Shown: positions 32,298-39,639 of the stretch, one piece after another
How positions within the stretch are numbered: the stretch's first letter is position 1
Layout: every line of letters starts with the position of its first letter
Virus record (IMG/VR): IMGVR_UViG_3300031539_000008
Location: 38,605 to 102,604 of that record
Direction: 5' to 3' (one strand)
From: a virus
Length of the DNA: 64,000 nt
Made by a program: the position numbers and the translations under genes
The notes under the pieces: model-generated
Database searches by the model: none
Told to the model about the DNA's origin: nothing
The model's input: only the letters and a program-made list of their open reading frames with translations

Positions 32298-33188
32298 TCA
32301 AAACTCCAAGTGCCAGACGTACGTGTAGAATCGACCAACGCCGGTCGTATTGACGCTGGCAACGCCGGCGGCATTTCCAGGGCGGTCTGACAGACAGCTC
32401 ACGTTTGCACAATCCAAGGAGAAGGGGACGGGGGAGATCAGGCCTGTCGGTGGGGCGCTCCCGGTCGGGTCGCCGAACTCCACCCAGTTGGCTGCGTTCG
32501 GGATACCCGGCGCTGGTCCAGGTGTCGAGATGCGAACGCCCACGGCTCCTGGTGGGCACGGCACGAATACGGGCGTCGCATCGGGGAGGGAGAACGTCTG
32601 CGTGAGCAGGGCCTCTCCTCGGACCGGGGCGAAGCTCTCCTGCACGGATGCCCTGATGATGGTATCGAGAAATAGCCCGGGTCCGTCCATGGACTGCGGA
32701 AGAGTCCCTTGGGGTGTCGAGCCTCGGACGCTGATGCACTCCGGCGGAGTGATGATGTTCAGCTCAAGCGAACAGGAGTGCGCAGAGATGCGCATGCCCG
32801 CGCCAATGTCGAAAACCGCGCGTCGGCCGATCCCTGCTTGATGCCAGGATACGGCCGCCCAGAGCTTGGAGCATGGCAGTCCCGAGCCCTGGATGACCGC
32901 AGGCGGGAGAGGTGAGGCAGAGTTTCCAACGAGCACCTGCCGCATGACCTCCAGGGCATTGATCTCTGCGGTCCACCAACGAGGCTCGGCGCAGCTTCCA
33001 CTGGGCCCACTGACGTACGCATCCATGCTCACCCGCGGGTTGATGGGCGACTCCATGGGCGTTTGGTTCGTATCGACCGGATTCGTGCCCCACCGGCACA
33101 GAAACTGCCGAGTCATCGACTGAGTCGGCGGAGTGCACTGGCCAGCGTAGGCACCGGGTGCAGATGGCTGGCGTGAGTTGAATGGCAT
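32298..33188 (-). CDS. Beta-rich candidate capsid protein 1 (296 aa)
   Basis: MPFNSRQPSAPGAYAGQCTP. Consists mostly of predicted beta strands and loops (RRAVFDIGAGMRISAHSCSL, FLDTIIRASVQESFAPVRGE, AVGVRISTPGPAPGIPNAAN, GVGRFYTYVWHLEF), with no membrane helix. Neighbour of a second beta-rich protein of similar size. A pair of single-jelly-roll coat proteins is the hallmark of P23-77/sphaerolipovirus-type capsids. The sequence resemblance is only at the level of strand pattern. Confidence 0.55.
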   Translation of the reverse strand: MPFNSRQPSAPGAYAGQCTPPTQSMTRQFLCRWGTNPVDTNQTPMESPINPRVSMDAYVSGPSGSCAEPRWWTAEINALEVMRQVLVGNSASPLPPAVIQGSGLPCSKLWAAVSWHQAGIGRRAVFDIGAGMRISAHSCSLELNIITPPECISVRGSTPQGTLPQSMDGPGLFLDTIIRASVQESFAPVRGEALLTQTFSLPDATPVFVPCPPGAVGVRISTPGPAPGIPNAANWVEFGDPTGSAPPTGLISPVPFSLDCANVSCLSDRPGNAAGVASVNTTGVGRFYTYVWHLEF

Positions 33189-33250
33189 CGGTTCGACCGG
33201 AAAAATGAGAGCCGACGCCCCCGGCTACCCGGGGACGGCGGCGACCTGGA

Positions 33251-33949
33251 CTACGCCAGGACGTTGCACCACAGCACGACGAAGAAGTGGATGTTGCTGG
33301 TGACGACGATGTTGTCGAAGAAGATCTGAAGCTCCTGACCGTTCTGCGAACGGAAGGGGGCCCAGTCGACACACACCGGCTCACGAGTCGCTGCGAACGC
33401 AGCGCTGTTGAGCCCGTTGCCGATCCCGCGAGCACGGAGCTGCGAGTTTCCGCCGATGGTCACGTTCGTGACCACGGTGGGAAGCTCGATCACCGGGTTG
33501 GCGATCAGGTTGTTCGCATCCGGGGCGGGAGCCGCCTCGAAAGCCGTGAACCAGATGGCCACCGCCTGCAACGCCACGGCGTCGAAGTTGGTGATCAACA
33601 GGCTTGAGCCACCCGCCGTGCCAGGCACGACCGGAGCCGTTCCGAGCGTGGTCGCGCCGATCAGGTCGCAATCACACAGGAACTCCTCCGGACACGGACC
33701 GCCGACGGGAGCCCCGAGCGGCAGATCGTTCTGACCGGGGAACCGACAGGACGGATCCTGTGAGTTGTTCGCGCCCATGCCCTGAAGGCGACCGCTGCGA
33801 GGAATGGGGAACGCCCGTCCCCGCCCGGGTTGGCTGCTGCCGGCACCGCGACGAGCGCCGATCATCAGATCGGAGAAGGTCTCGGCTTCCTTGTTGAGCT
33901 TCTTGCTCTGCTTGAGAGCGTTCATGTAGCCATCCAAATGTGCGGACAT
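33251..33949 (-). CDS. Beta-rich candidate capsid protein 2 with LQGMGA site (232 aa)
   Basis: ATG 33949 with an AAGGA ribosome-binding site. Helical/basic N-terminal about 60 residues (YMNALKQSKKLNKEAETF) end at RLQGMGANNSQDPS, then a beta-rich body (GSSLLITNFDAVALQAVAIW, VVTNVTIGGNSQLRARG) and a strand-rich end (ELQIFFDNIVVTSNIHFFVV). The N-terminal region looks like a removable scaffold or delta domain, and the motif would be its cleavage point. Likely the major or minor capsid protein. Confidence 0.55.
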   Translation of the reverse strand: MSAHLDGYMNALKQSKKLNKEAETFSDLMIGARRGAGSSQPGRGRAFPIPRSGRLQGMGANNSQDPSCRFPGQNDLPLGAPVGGPCPEEFLCDCDLIGATTLGTAPVVPGTAGGSSLLITNFDAVALQAVAIWFTAFEAAPAPDANNLIANPVIELPTVVTNVTIGGNSQLRARGIGNGLNSAAFAATREPVCVDWAPFRSQNGQELQIFFDNIVVTSNIHFFVVLWCNVLA

Positions 33950-33972
33950 AGCTGAATCATCCTTGCGTTTGC

Positions 33973-33992
33973 GCTTTGCAATCCTGCAAAGC
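33973..33992. promoter_or_regulatory. Perfect inverted repeat upstream of candidate capsid gene
   Basis: GCTTTGCA-atcc-TGCAAAGC, 8-4-8, located 24-43 bases before the ATG of the gene at 33251-33949. The half-site TGCAAAGC recurs at 34643-34650 in the divergent control region. Could be an operator or a stem in the mRNA leader. Confidence 0.55.
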
Positions 33993-34036
33993 CTTGGGTT
34001 TGCGCCTCTTGCTTCCACGACCGGGTGCCAGTGGGT

Positions 34037-34054
34037 GCTGATTTAGCCATCAGC
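34037..34054. promoter_or_regulatory. Leader hairpin (6-6-6)
   Basis: GCTGAT-ttagcc-ATCAGC hairpin in the 190-base non-coding leader (33950-34139) before the capsid candidate; further short palindromes occur at 34051-34058 and 34070-34079. No U-tract, so not a typical terminator. Confidence 0.35.
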
Positions 34055-34139
34055 GCTGACAGAGCCGGCTCTCGTCGAGAGGCTCGACCGAAACCTAGCG
34101 ATCACCGCAGGTTGAAACCTCGATCCGGGTCGATCCGGA

Positions 34140-34520
34140 TTAGGTCGCTTCCAGCGCCATCTGCTTGCCGTAGTTGCCAGCCCAGAGCGAGAGCGCTCCC
34201 ATGCCAGCAGCGCGGGCCGCACCGCTCATCTTCTTACCGGCCATGCCGGTAAGCCCGACGCCAGCGAGTGCAACGCCGACCAAAAGGTCGATGTCGACGC
34301 CGAACATCTTGAGGTCTTCCTCGGTTCCACCATCACGCTCGATGGTGCCCATGTAGTAGCCCACGCCGAAGGCGGTTCCGCCCGCCAGCGCGATCTCCAT
34401 GGTGTTTTCCGCGGCCTCTTTGGCCTTGTCCTTGTAGCGCCGGGCACGTGCAGCCATCCGCTGGAATCCGTCGACCAGCGTATCCTTGTCCAAGCGCTTG
34501 AGTTCGGTGGCGTCTGCCAT
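34140..34520 (-). CDS. Small multi-pass membrane protein (126 aa)
   Basis: ATG 34520 with GAGG upstream. Basic helical N-terminus (MADATELKRLDKDTLVDGFQ, ARARRYKDKAKEAAEN), then two hydrophobic Gly/Ala-rich segments (about 46-66 and 76-98) and a third weaker one. First gene of the late block in transcription order. Suits a virion-membrane or pore-forming protein; a holin-like role is possible. Confidence 0.65.
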   Translation of the reverse strand: MADATELKRLDKDTLVDGFQRMAARARRYKDKAKEAAENTMEIALAGGTAFGVGYYMGTIERDGGTEEDLKMFGVDIDLLVGVALAGVGLTGMAGKKMSGAARAAGMGALSLWAGNYGKQMALEAT

Positions 34521-34737
34521 GTTGTTTCGTCCTCGTAAGTCCGCAGCGTTGCTGCCGGGGTTGGTTTTGGTGTCTGCGCCTGCGGCGCGGGTGAAACGAT
34601 GGACCAACGCTGCCGGAAACTTGCGGACGTTGCAAGTACCAATGCAAAGCGCATGCCATGCACTTTTGCAATCGGCGTATAACTATGCGGAAATACTTGT
34701 TGCGCAACTGATCACAACCCGATTTGATGCGCAACTG
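34521..34737. promoter_or_regulatory. Divergent control region between late block and plus-strand gene
   Basis: 217 non-coding bases, AT-richer than its surroundings in 34630-34737. Contains TTGCAA at 34630 and 34667, TGCAAAGC at 34643-34650, the palindrome TTGCGCAA at 34700-34707 and a 12-bp exact direct repeat TGCGCAACTGAT at 34701-34712 and 34728-34739. No clean consensus -35/-10 pair could be fixed. Confidence 0.55.
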
Positions 34738-35961
34738 ATGGAACCGGACGAACTCTTCGACCCAGTGGACGTGGACCCGAGCATCCCTGACAAGCTCGTT
34801 GACCGCACTCTCAAGTACCTGCCCGCCCTCATCCGCGTCGATGTCGAGCGCAAGCGAGGCACGAACAGTTGGAAGAAGGTCAACGGCTTCAAGGTCGACA
34901 GCGATGCGAGTGGGGAGCCGGATGCAAGTGCTGAACGTGTCTGCGGAATGATCGTGATGATCGCCCAGAGCGACCACGAACAGGACGGTGGCACTCAGCA
35001 CTACCGCGCGAAGTACCACATCAAGGTCAAAAACGGCCAAATCCAGCGCAAGACGTTTGCGTTCAAGCTCTCGGACGATTCCGACGAGGCTGAGCCAACA
35101 ATGGACAGGCTGGAGGAGCAGGAGGTTTTGGCCGTGGCATTCGACCGCGCCATCGCACTGATTGAGATCCAAAACCGCCATATTGATAGCTGCTACTCAC
35201 AGATGCTGACGCAAGGGCAAACGCAGGCTGGCCAAACAGCGCCGCTATTGCAGACCATCGAGACGCTCGTGAGCAAATACCACGAGGGTCTGAACATGCA
35301 GGCGAATGCACTGCAAGCCGTATCGGAGATGGAACGCAGCAGCAAGGAGGCTGAAATCAAAGGTGAGCGCGATCGTGCCATTCTCGACATGCTCGCCGCC
35401 GCAGCGCCGGCCTTCGCAAGTCAGCTCGGCGCATACTTTGGCAAGCGCAAGGAGGACGCTCCAGGAGTGGATGCTCCGGTGGAAACGGCGACCGTCACCC
35501 AACAGCCTATCGAGCGCGTGAGGCCAACACGTCCGCCACACCGCGCACCGCAACCACGAGAAGAAGAAGTCGACCAACCAACCTACGATCCAGTACAGGA
35601 CAGCGAAGACATGGCCGCCAAGGAAGCAGAAGAAAACCCACTCACGCTGTTCGCGCACTCGTTCCGCGACAGCATTCTCTCGGAGCAGTGGCTCTCACTG
35701 GGCGAAGCGTTGACCAAACAGGAGATGAAACTCCTCAAGGACGCAACCACCGCGGAAAACGACGTGGACACGTCCGCGGGCATCATCGCCTTCAAGGACT
35801 CGCTGCGTCCGACCAAATACCTGCGGCTCAACCGCATCCTCGACCCTGAGCAGCGCGAGATGATTATGAAACTGCTGGAAGTAATCGACGAGTACACGCC
35901 TGATGACCCAGAGGATGACGAAGACGAGGAGGAAGAGGAGACGGAGGAAGAGACCGAGTAG
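34738..35961 (+). CDS. Isolated plus-strand protein with acidic C-terminus (407 aa)
   Basis: ATG 34738 (MEPDELFDPVDVDPSIPDKL); an ATG at 34642 in the same frame is possible but no better supported. An N-terminal mixed domain with basic surface (LIRVDVERKRGTNSWKKVNG, KYHIKVKNGQIQRKTFAFKL) is followed by a long helical region (about 135-240, VAFDRAIALIEIQNRHIDSC) and a Pro-rich linker. A helical domain comes next and then an extreme acidic tail (DDPEDDEDEEEEETEEETE). Acidic tails of this kind occur in ssDNA-binding proteins and scaffolds. It is the only plus gene between two minus-strand blocks, suggesting separate regulation. Confidence 0.75.
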   Translation: MEPDELFDPVDVDPSIPDKLVDRTLKYLPALIRVDVERKRGTNSWKKVNGFKVDSDASGEPDASAERVCGMIVMIAQSDHEQDGGTQHYRAKYHIKVKNGQIQRKTFAFKLSDDSDEAEPTMDRLEEQEVLAVAFDRAIALIEIQNRHIDSCYSQMLTQGQTQAGQTAPLLQTIETLVSKYHEGLNMQANALQAVSEMERSSKEAEIKGERDRAILDMLAAAAPAFASQLGAYFGKRKEDAPGVDAPVETATVTQQPIERVRPTRPPHRAPQPREEEVDQPTYDPVQDSEDMAAKEAEENPLTLFAHSFRDSILSEQWLSLGEALTKQEMKLLKDATTAENDVDTSAGIIAFKDSLRPTKYLRLNRILDPEQREMIMKLLEVIDEYTPDDPEDDEDEEEEETEEETE

Positions 35962-35977
35962 GGCCAAAACGTAAAAT

Positions 35978-36012
35978 CCCCGGCAGCACTGCGCTGCCGG
36001 GGCCCCTTTCCT
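35978..36012. terminator. Bidirectional rho-independent terminator
   Basis: 10-bp perfect stem CCCCGGCAGC/GCTGCCGGGG with a 5-base loop, followed by CCCCTTTCCTT on the plus strand and ATTTTACGTTTT on the minus strand. Separates two converging transcription units. Confidence 0.85.
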
Positions 36013-36060
36013 TGTCACGCCGTCGAAACCAGAGACAGCACCATACCAGCGGTCGAGCCT

Positions 36061-37332
36061 TCAGTCGAGAATCAGGTCACGGTGCGGCTCAACCTTGAAC
36101 CGCAAGTTCTTGCAAGCGGCGTTCTTCCACTTCGCAATCTCCACGTCGATAAAGCGTCGGTCCAGCTCGCCCTCGTCGTCCCACACGCGATTGAGCAAGA
36201 GGACTCCGTAGGCAGATTGCGCGATGGCAGATCCGCCTCGCAGATCTCCAAGATTCAGCGGACGTTTTATGCGAGCTTGCTCACGTGTCGCGTGTTGAGT
36301 CGGCTGAACCGTTGCGACGATCGGTATATTGAGACGCTTCGCTGCGGCAGCCAGCGCATTGGAGACCTTGAACCAGTGCGAGGTCTCGTTCATGTCGTCC
36401 TTGTCGGGCTGGATGAGCTGCATGAAGTCCAGCGCGATGAAGTCCAGACCCTTGGCGACCTCTGCGCTCAGCAACGCCAGGACGCGCGACAGCCTGGGCA
36501 TCGCCTCGTCGATGTAGCGCAGCTTCTTCGCAGCATCGCTGTCCAGATGTTTAGCAAGTCCCTGGAGCATCGCGGAGAAGTCGGCTTCGGTGACATCAGG
36601 TCGCTGGTAGGTGGTGAACGTACGCGTGCTGACCTGGCGAATCTCGGCGGCGAAGGTACGCGCTGCCATCTCCTTGTCAGTGTCCTCCATCGGCCACAGC
36701 AACGCCTCGTGCCCGTTCTGCGCAGCGTGCCAACACGCCATGCGCCCGAACGTCGTCTTGTGTCCCGAGGTCACCGCGCCGACGAGGTAGAACTTGCCGC
36801 GCTGCCATCCCGTCAGTGCAGTCGCCAGCTTCTCCATGGGCATCGGAATCAAGTCTGTGATTCCGGATTTGAGCGCCTGCGTCCATTCTCGGAACAGCTC
36901 GATTCCGACATCGCGGTGCGTTCGCGCTTCGGCCACGCCACCGGATTCAGCCTCGGCCAAAAATTGCCGCACAGTGTTTAGTGCTTCTTCTGGTTGCTCG
37001 ATCTCGCCCTTTCCGATCGCCTCCGTCAAATCCATCGCCGCTTTGGACAGGTAGCGGACCTGCCACCGTCGGACGATGCGCTTTTCAGCCAGGTTTACAT
37101 CCTTCGCGCTTGGTCTCATGCCGGCTAAAAGCGCGTAGCTGTCGGGGTCTATCCCCAGGTCGCCGGGTCTCCATCCCTTCGCTGCTCCCTGTGCACCCAT
37201 CCACCAGCTACCCAGTTTTCCGTTGCTGAACATCGCAGCGTTCACTCTCGCATCGCGTTGATCCGCAGCGCGATGCACAAGGTAGTGTGCGATCACCAGC
37301 TTCTCCGCTTCTTCATCGCCCTGCTTGTTCAT
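36061..37332 (-). CDS. DnaB-like replicative helicase (423 aa)
   Basis: SF4 RecA core after a short N-terminal region. LIPMPMEKLATALTGWQRGK precedes a variant Walker A, GAVTSGHKTT (185-194, His before the Lys instead of the usual Gly-Lys). Next come LLWPMEDTDKEMAARTFAAE (catalytic-Glu helix), Walker B FIALDFMQLIQPD, IVATVQPTQ, and DLRGGSAIAQSAYGVLLLNR (arginine-finger region). It should unwind the fork at the adjacent origin. It follows the initiator-like gene in the same operon, as lambda P or a helicase follows O. Confidence 0.85.
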   Translation of the reverse strand: MNKQGDEEAEKLVIAHYLVHRAADQRDARVNAAMFSNGKLGSWWMGAQGAAKGWRPGDLGIDPDSYALLAGMRPSAKDVNLAEKRIVRRWQVRYLSKAAMDLTEAIGKGEIEQPEEALNTVRQFLAEAESGGVAEARTHRDVGIELFREWTQALKSGITDLIPMPMEKLATALTGWQRGKFYLVGAVTSGHKTTFGRMACWHAAQNGHEALLWPMEDTDKEMAARTFAAEIRQVSTRTFTTYQRPDVTEADFSAMLQGLAKHLDSDAAKKLRYIDEAMPRLSRVLALLSAEVAKGLDFIALDFMQLIQPDKDDMNETSHWFKVSNALAAAAKRLNIPIVATVQPTQHATREQARIKRPLNLGDLRGGSAIAQSAYGVLLLNRVWDDEGELDRRFIDVEIAKWKNAACKNLRFKVEPHRDLILD

Positions 37333-37612
37333 TCAACTCCCTTGCCATCGCGTCGATCTCCGCGAAGTCGCGGTAGTGCTCGGCCCACTCCGGTTTGCTC
37401 ACTGAGAGCCCTGATTCGTAGGCGCAGCGCGCACGATACCTAGTCACCCAGTAACGCTCGTACCTGTTGCACCACCTGTCCGCCTCGTCTTTGGACTCAC
37501 ACGCCTGGTACATCACCGCACCTGGCACCATCGACCACGGTGATGCGCGAGGGTCCCACACGTACGCCCACCAGGCATCGGAGCCCATGAGCTGCCCCAC
37601 CCAACGTGACAT
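37313..37612 (-). CDS. Small Trp/Tyr-rich hypothetical protein (99 aa)
   Basis: ATG 37612 overlaps the upstream stop (TGATG). MSRWVGQLMGSDAWWAYVWD, then helical, Arg/Tyr-rich (RYERYWVTRYRARCAYE). Its end overlaps the helicase start by 20 bases. Function unknown. Confidence 0.55.
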   Translation of the reverse strand: MSRWVGQLMGSDAWWAYVWDPRASPWSMVPGAVMYQACESKDEADRWCNRYERYWVTRYRARCAYESGLSVSKPEWAEHYRDFAEIDAMARELNEQAGR

Positions 37613-37776
37613 CAGCGCTGATAGCTCTCGTGGCCGTGTTGTGCGGCCAGCGACTCCAGCGCGTCGGCGATGCGCTCCAGCGCCTCGACCTCCCGTTTCC
37701 GCCAATCAGCCTCCGTTTCCGGTGAATCCGATCCGAGAGCGCGCCTCATCCTGCCACGTGTCACGCGTTCATCCAT
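37612..37776 (-). CDS. Small coiled-coil protein (54 aa)
   Basis: ATG 37776 to TGA 37612-37614. MDERVTRGRMRRALGSDSPE, then a single amphipathic helix (REVEALERIADALESLAAQH). Start and stop both overlap neighbours, which supports the gene despite its length. Confidence 0.55.
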   Translation of the reverse strand: MDERVTRGRMRRALGSDSPETEADWRKREVEALERIADALESLAAQHGHESYQR

Positions 37777-37910
37777 GGACAATCACCTGTTTCCAGCGTG
37801 GCGCGGTAACGCCGGTTGAAATCATCCGCGGAGACCTCCTGCGTCACGGCCATTTCTGCCAAGCGCTTGCGTTTCAGCCATAACAGCCAATTTGTTTTCT
37901 TCTCAGCCAT
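37761..37910 (-). CDS. Small basic protein (49 aa)
   Basis: ATG 37910 overlaps the initiator-like gene's stop. MAEKKTNWLLWLKRKRLAEM, then SADDFNRRYRATLETGDC. Helical and basic. Its last codons repeat the GGTGATTGTxCATGG sequence that also forms the end of the upstream gene, so the start regions of two successive genes look duplicated. Confidence 0.5.
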   Translation of the reverse strand: MAEKKTNWLLWLKRKRLAEMAVTQEVSADDFNRRYRATLETGDCPWMNA

Positions 37911-38955
37911 GTACAATCACCTGCCCATCCTCGTCGCATTCGTAGCGCACGTTGTTTTTCAGGAAGTAGAATTCGCCGGTGGATTCGTCCTGCCGAATCT
38001 TGGGCTTGCCGTTGTGGCCGTTTACTCGCGGAGTTCTCTCCAGCCATTCCAAGTATTTGGACGATTTCGACAAATTGGCCAAAGTTACAATGGCATCCGC
38101 CGTAGGGCGGCCATCTGGGAACTGCGGCGACTGGCGGCAGTGTTCCGCAGCGTTCCGGATAACGACGAGCCACTCGTCGATTTGCCCCGGGGTTAGCTTG
38201 CGGCCTCCGTGCGGTCTTCGGACCGAGGTTGCGAACGCGGCCTTGTATCGGCGGCGTGCGGCGATCCCGAGGGACAGACGGGCATCATGCAGTGCGTTGA
38301 GCACTGCTTCCACGTCCTCCGGCTCGGAAGTGGCACCGGGGCCTTGCCCCTCGGTGCCGGTGTCGGGGGTATCCCCGACGCTGCGGCTAGAGCGCCTCTT
38401 GGGCACACGTCGCGCAGCCACGCGCTTTTCGCGTGGCGGTTTGGCAGCGCTAGCTGCCACTGTGTTCTTGGCTTGGCTCGGCTCGGCTCGGCTAGGCTCG
38501 GCTAGGTGTGACAATTCGTGACCATCGGTCACGCTTTGTGACACGATGTCACGCTGCGTGACCAAATTGATCACGTCACCACCTCTCGCATCCAGAGACT
38601 GCCTCTCTCTGGACAGCTTCTTGCGAAGCGCGTCTGACGCCTTCGCCTCCTGTGCCATGCGGTAGTTCGGCATTGAAAGCGCCGACTCCTCCACTACGAC
38701 TGTCTTGCAACGGATGAGATCGCTGAGTCCTGCCTCGACAATCTCCCGAGGCCATTTGGGCAAAAATACGCAGACGACATCCACCGGGTCGTGTCCACCG
38801 AGATCCATGCGTCCACGTAGATTCATCTTACGCAGAAGTTGTGGAAACAGCGCCTGGGCTTGCCAGCTCCACGAGAGCGACGTGAAGGTGTCGCTCCGAT
38901 AGAACCTCACGTAGCGCTCATTCTCCCAGTCCACTACGAGCGCTCCTTGATACAT
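37903..38955 (-). CDS. Replication-initiator-like protein with origin-like array inside the gene (350 aa)
   Basis: ATG 38955 (MYQGALVVDWENERYVRFYR) preferred over longer forms. The N-terminal domain (about 1-115) has the character of phage O/DnaD-type replication proteins (RFYRSDTFTSLSWSWQAQAL, VCVFLPKWPREIVEAGLSDL, winged-helix-like). The central linker (about 125-215) is low-complexity and encoded by the repeat arrays at 38470-38579. The C-terminal domain (about 225-350) has a helical segment (LHDARLSLGIAARRRYKAAF) and a beta end. Lies just before the helicase operon genes. Expected to bind the repeats and load the helicase. Confidence 0.65.
   Translation of the reverse strand: MYQGALVVDWENERYVRFYRSDTFTSLSWSWQAQALFPQLLRKMNLRGRMDLGGHDPVDVVCVFLPKWPREIVEAGLSDLIRCKTVVVEESALSMPNYRMAQEAKASDALRKKLSRERQSLDARGGDVINLVTQRDIVSQSVTDGHELSHLAEPSRAEPSQAKNTVAASAAKPPREKRVAARRVPKRRSSRSVGDTPDTGTEGQGPGATSEPEDVEAVLNALHDARLSLGIAARRRYKAAFATSVRRPHGGRKLTPGQIDEWLVVIRNAAEHCRQSPQFPDGRPTADAIVTLANLSKSSKYLEWLERTPRVNGHNGKPKIRQDESTGEFYFLKNNVRYECDEDGQVIVHG
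38470..38504. repeat. Seven tandem GGCTN pentamers
   Basis: Contiguous 5-bp units GGCTT, GGCTC x3, GGCTA, GGCTC, GGCTA, inside the initiator-like gene and directly next to the GTSAC array. Confidence 0.8.
38508..38579. other. Candidate replication origin: GTSAC sites at 10-bp spacing
   Basis: Self-complementary pentamers GTGAC or GTCAC begin at 38508, 38518, 38528, 38538, 38548 and 38558, exactly 10 bp apart, with further TCAC/GTCAC copies at 38571 and 38575. All six would face the same side of the helix. Placement inside an initiator-like gene parallels ori-lambda in gene O. Confidence 0.65.
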
Positions 38956-39349
38956 CCCTACATTCAAGGATGAAATTAGAGAAGCTGTCGGAACACATGA
39001 AGCGACGACACACCCTAATGCAACTCTGCGCATCGTCAGCTAGGAGGGAGATGTATCTGCGTTCACCTCGTGCAGAGGCGCGCGACAAATCCTCGACGGT
39101 TTTCATGGCTGCGATGCGCAGCGATTCGATGAAATCATCGGCCCCTAAGTCGAGATCCAGATCAGACTTCCCACGGTTGCACGCGAAGCATGATGTGGTC
39201 AGATTCTCCTCCATGTCGGTCCCACCGTTCGCCAGCGCGATGATGTGGTCCACCTCCAGCGGAGATGATTCAGCCGTCATGCCGCAGTAGCGGCAGCGGA
39301 ATCCATCCCTCCAGAAGATCTTGAAGCGCAGGCGCTTGCTTATCGCCAT
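38918..39349 (-). CDS. HNH endonuclease (143 aa)
   Basis: Start taken at ATG 39349 (MAISKRLRFKIFWRDGFRCR); 39373 is possible. Complete HNH core: CRYCG, then LEVDHIIALANGGTDMEENL, then TSCFACNRGK (C-x2-C, D-H, N-L, C-x2-C). The C-terminal half is helical. May act in packaging or cos cleavage, as a homing or defence nuclease, or in DNA repair. It overlaps the initiator-like gene by 38 bases, so co-transcription is likely. Confidence 0.8.
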   Translation of the reverse strand: MAISKRLRFKIFWRDGFRCRYCGMTAESSPLEVDHIIALANGGTDMEENLTTSCFACNRGKSDLDLDLGADDFIESLRIAAMKTVEDLSRASARGERRYISLLADDAQSCIRVCRRFMCSDSFSNFILECRDVSRSARSGLGE

Positions 39350-39467
39350 GGCACGCCCCGCCCGCCCGCCCATGTGGCAAGCTCACCCCTGTATCCAGCG
39401 CTCATCATCCCATCATCGCTCTCTCTTGTACGGCGCCTGCCGTGTCGATGGTCCGTCTCGTTCCGAC

Positions 39468-39484
39468 ATCGGTGATACACCGAT
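39468..39484. promoter_or_regulatory. 17-bp palindrome, candidate operator of the replication operon
   Basis: ATCGGTG-ata-CACCGAT in the 290-base gap upstream of the HNH/initiator/helicase genes and downstream of a terminator; followed by GATCACGCGCGATCGATC. Its location fits a promoter-operator for the leftward operon. Confidence 0.5.
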
Positions 39485-39512
39485 CACGCGCGATCGATCA
39501 AGGGTCGCGCAA

Positions 39513-39548
39513 GAAAAAACCGGGAGGGCCTCCGTGGGCCACTCCCGG
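39513..39548 (-). terminator. Rho-independent terminator
   Basis: Minus strand: CCGGGAG stem with inner GGCC pairing, then CTCCCGG and TTTTTTCTT. Ends the transcript of the lipoprotein operon. Confidence 0.85.
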
Positions 39549-39639
39549 CTGGAACGAAACGTCATCTCCCAAGAGAGGTTGACGGTTCTATGTTGGGCCC
39601 TTTATGGAGGCCCTTTGTGATTCGACAATCGCACGGATC

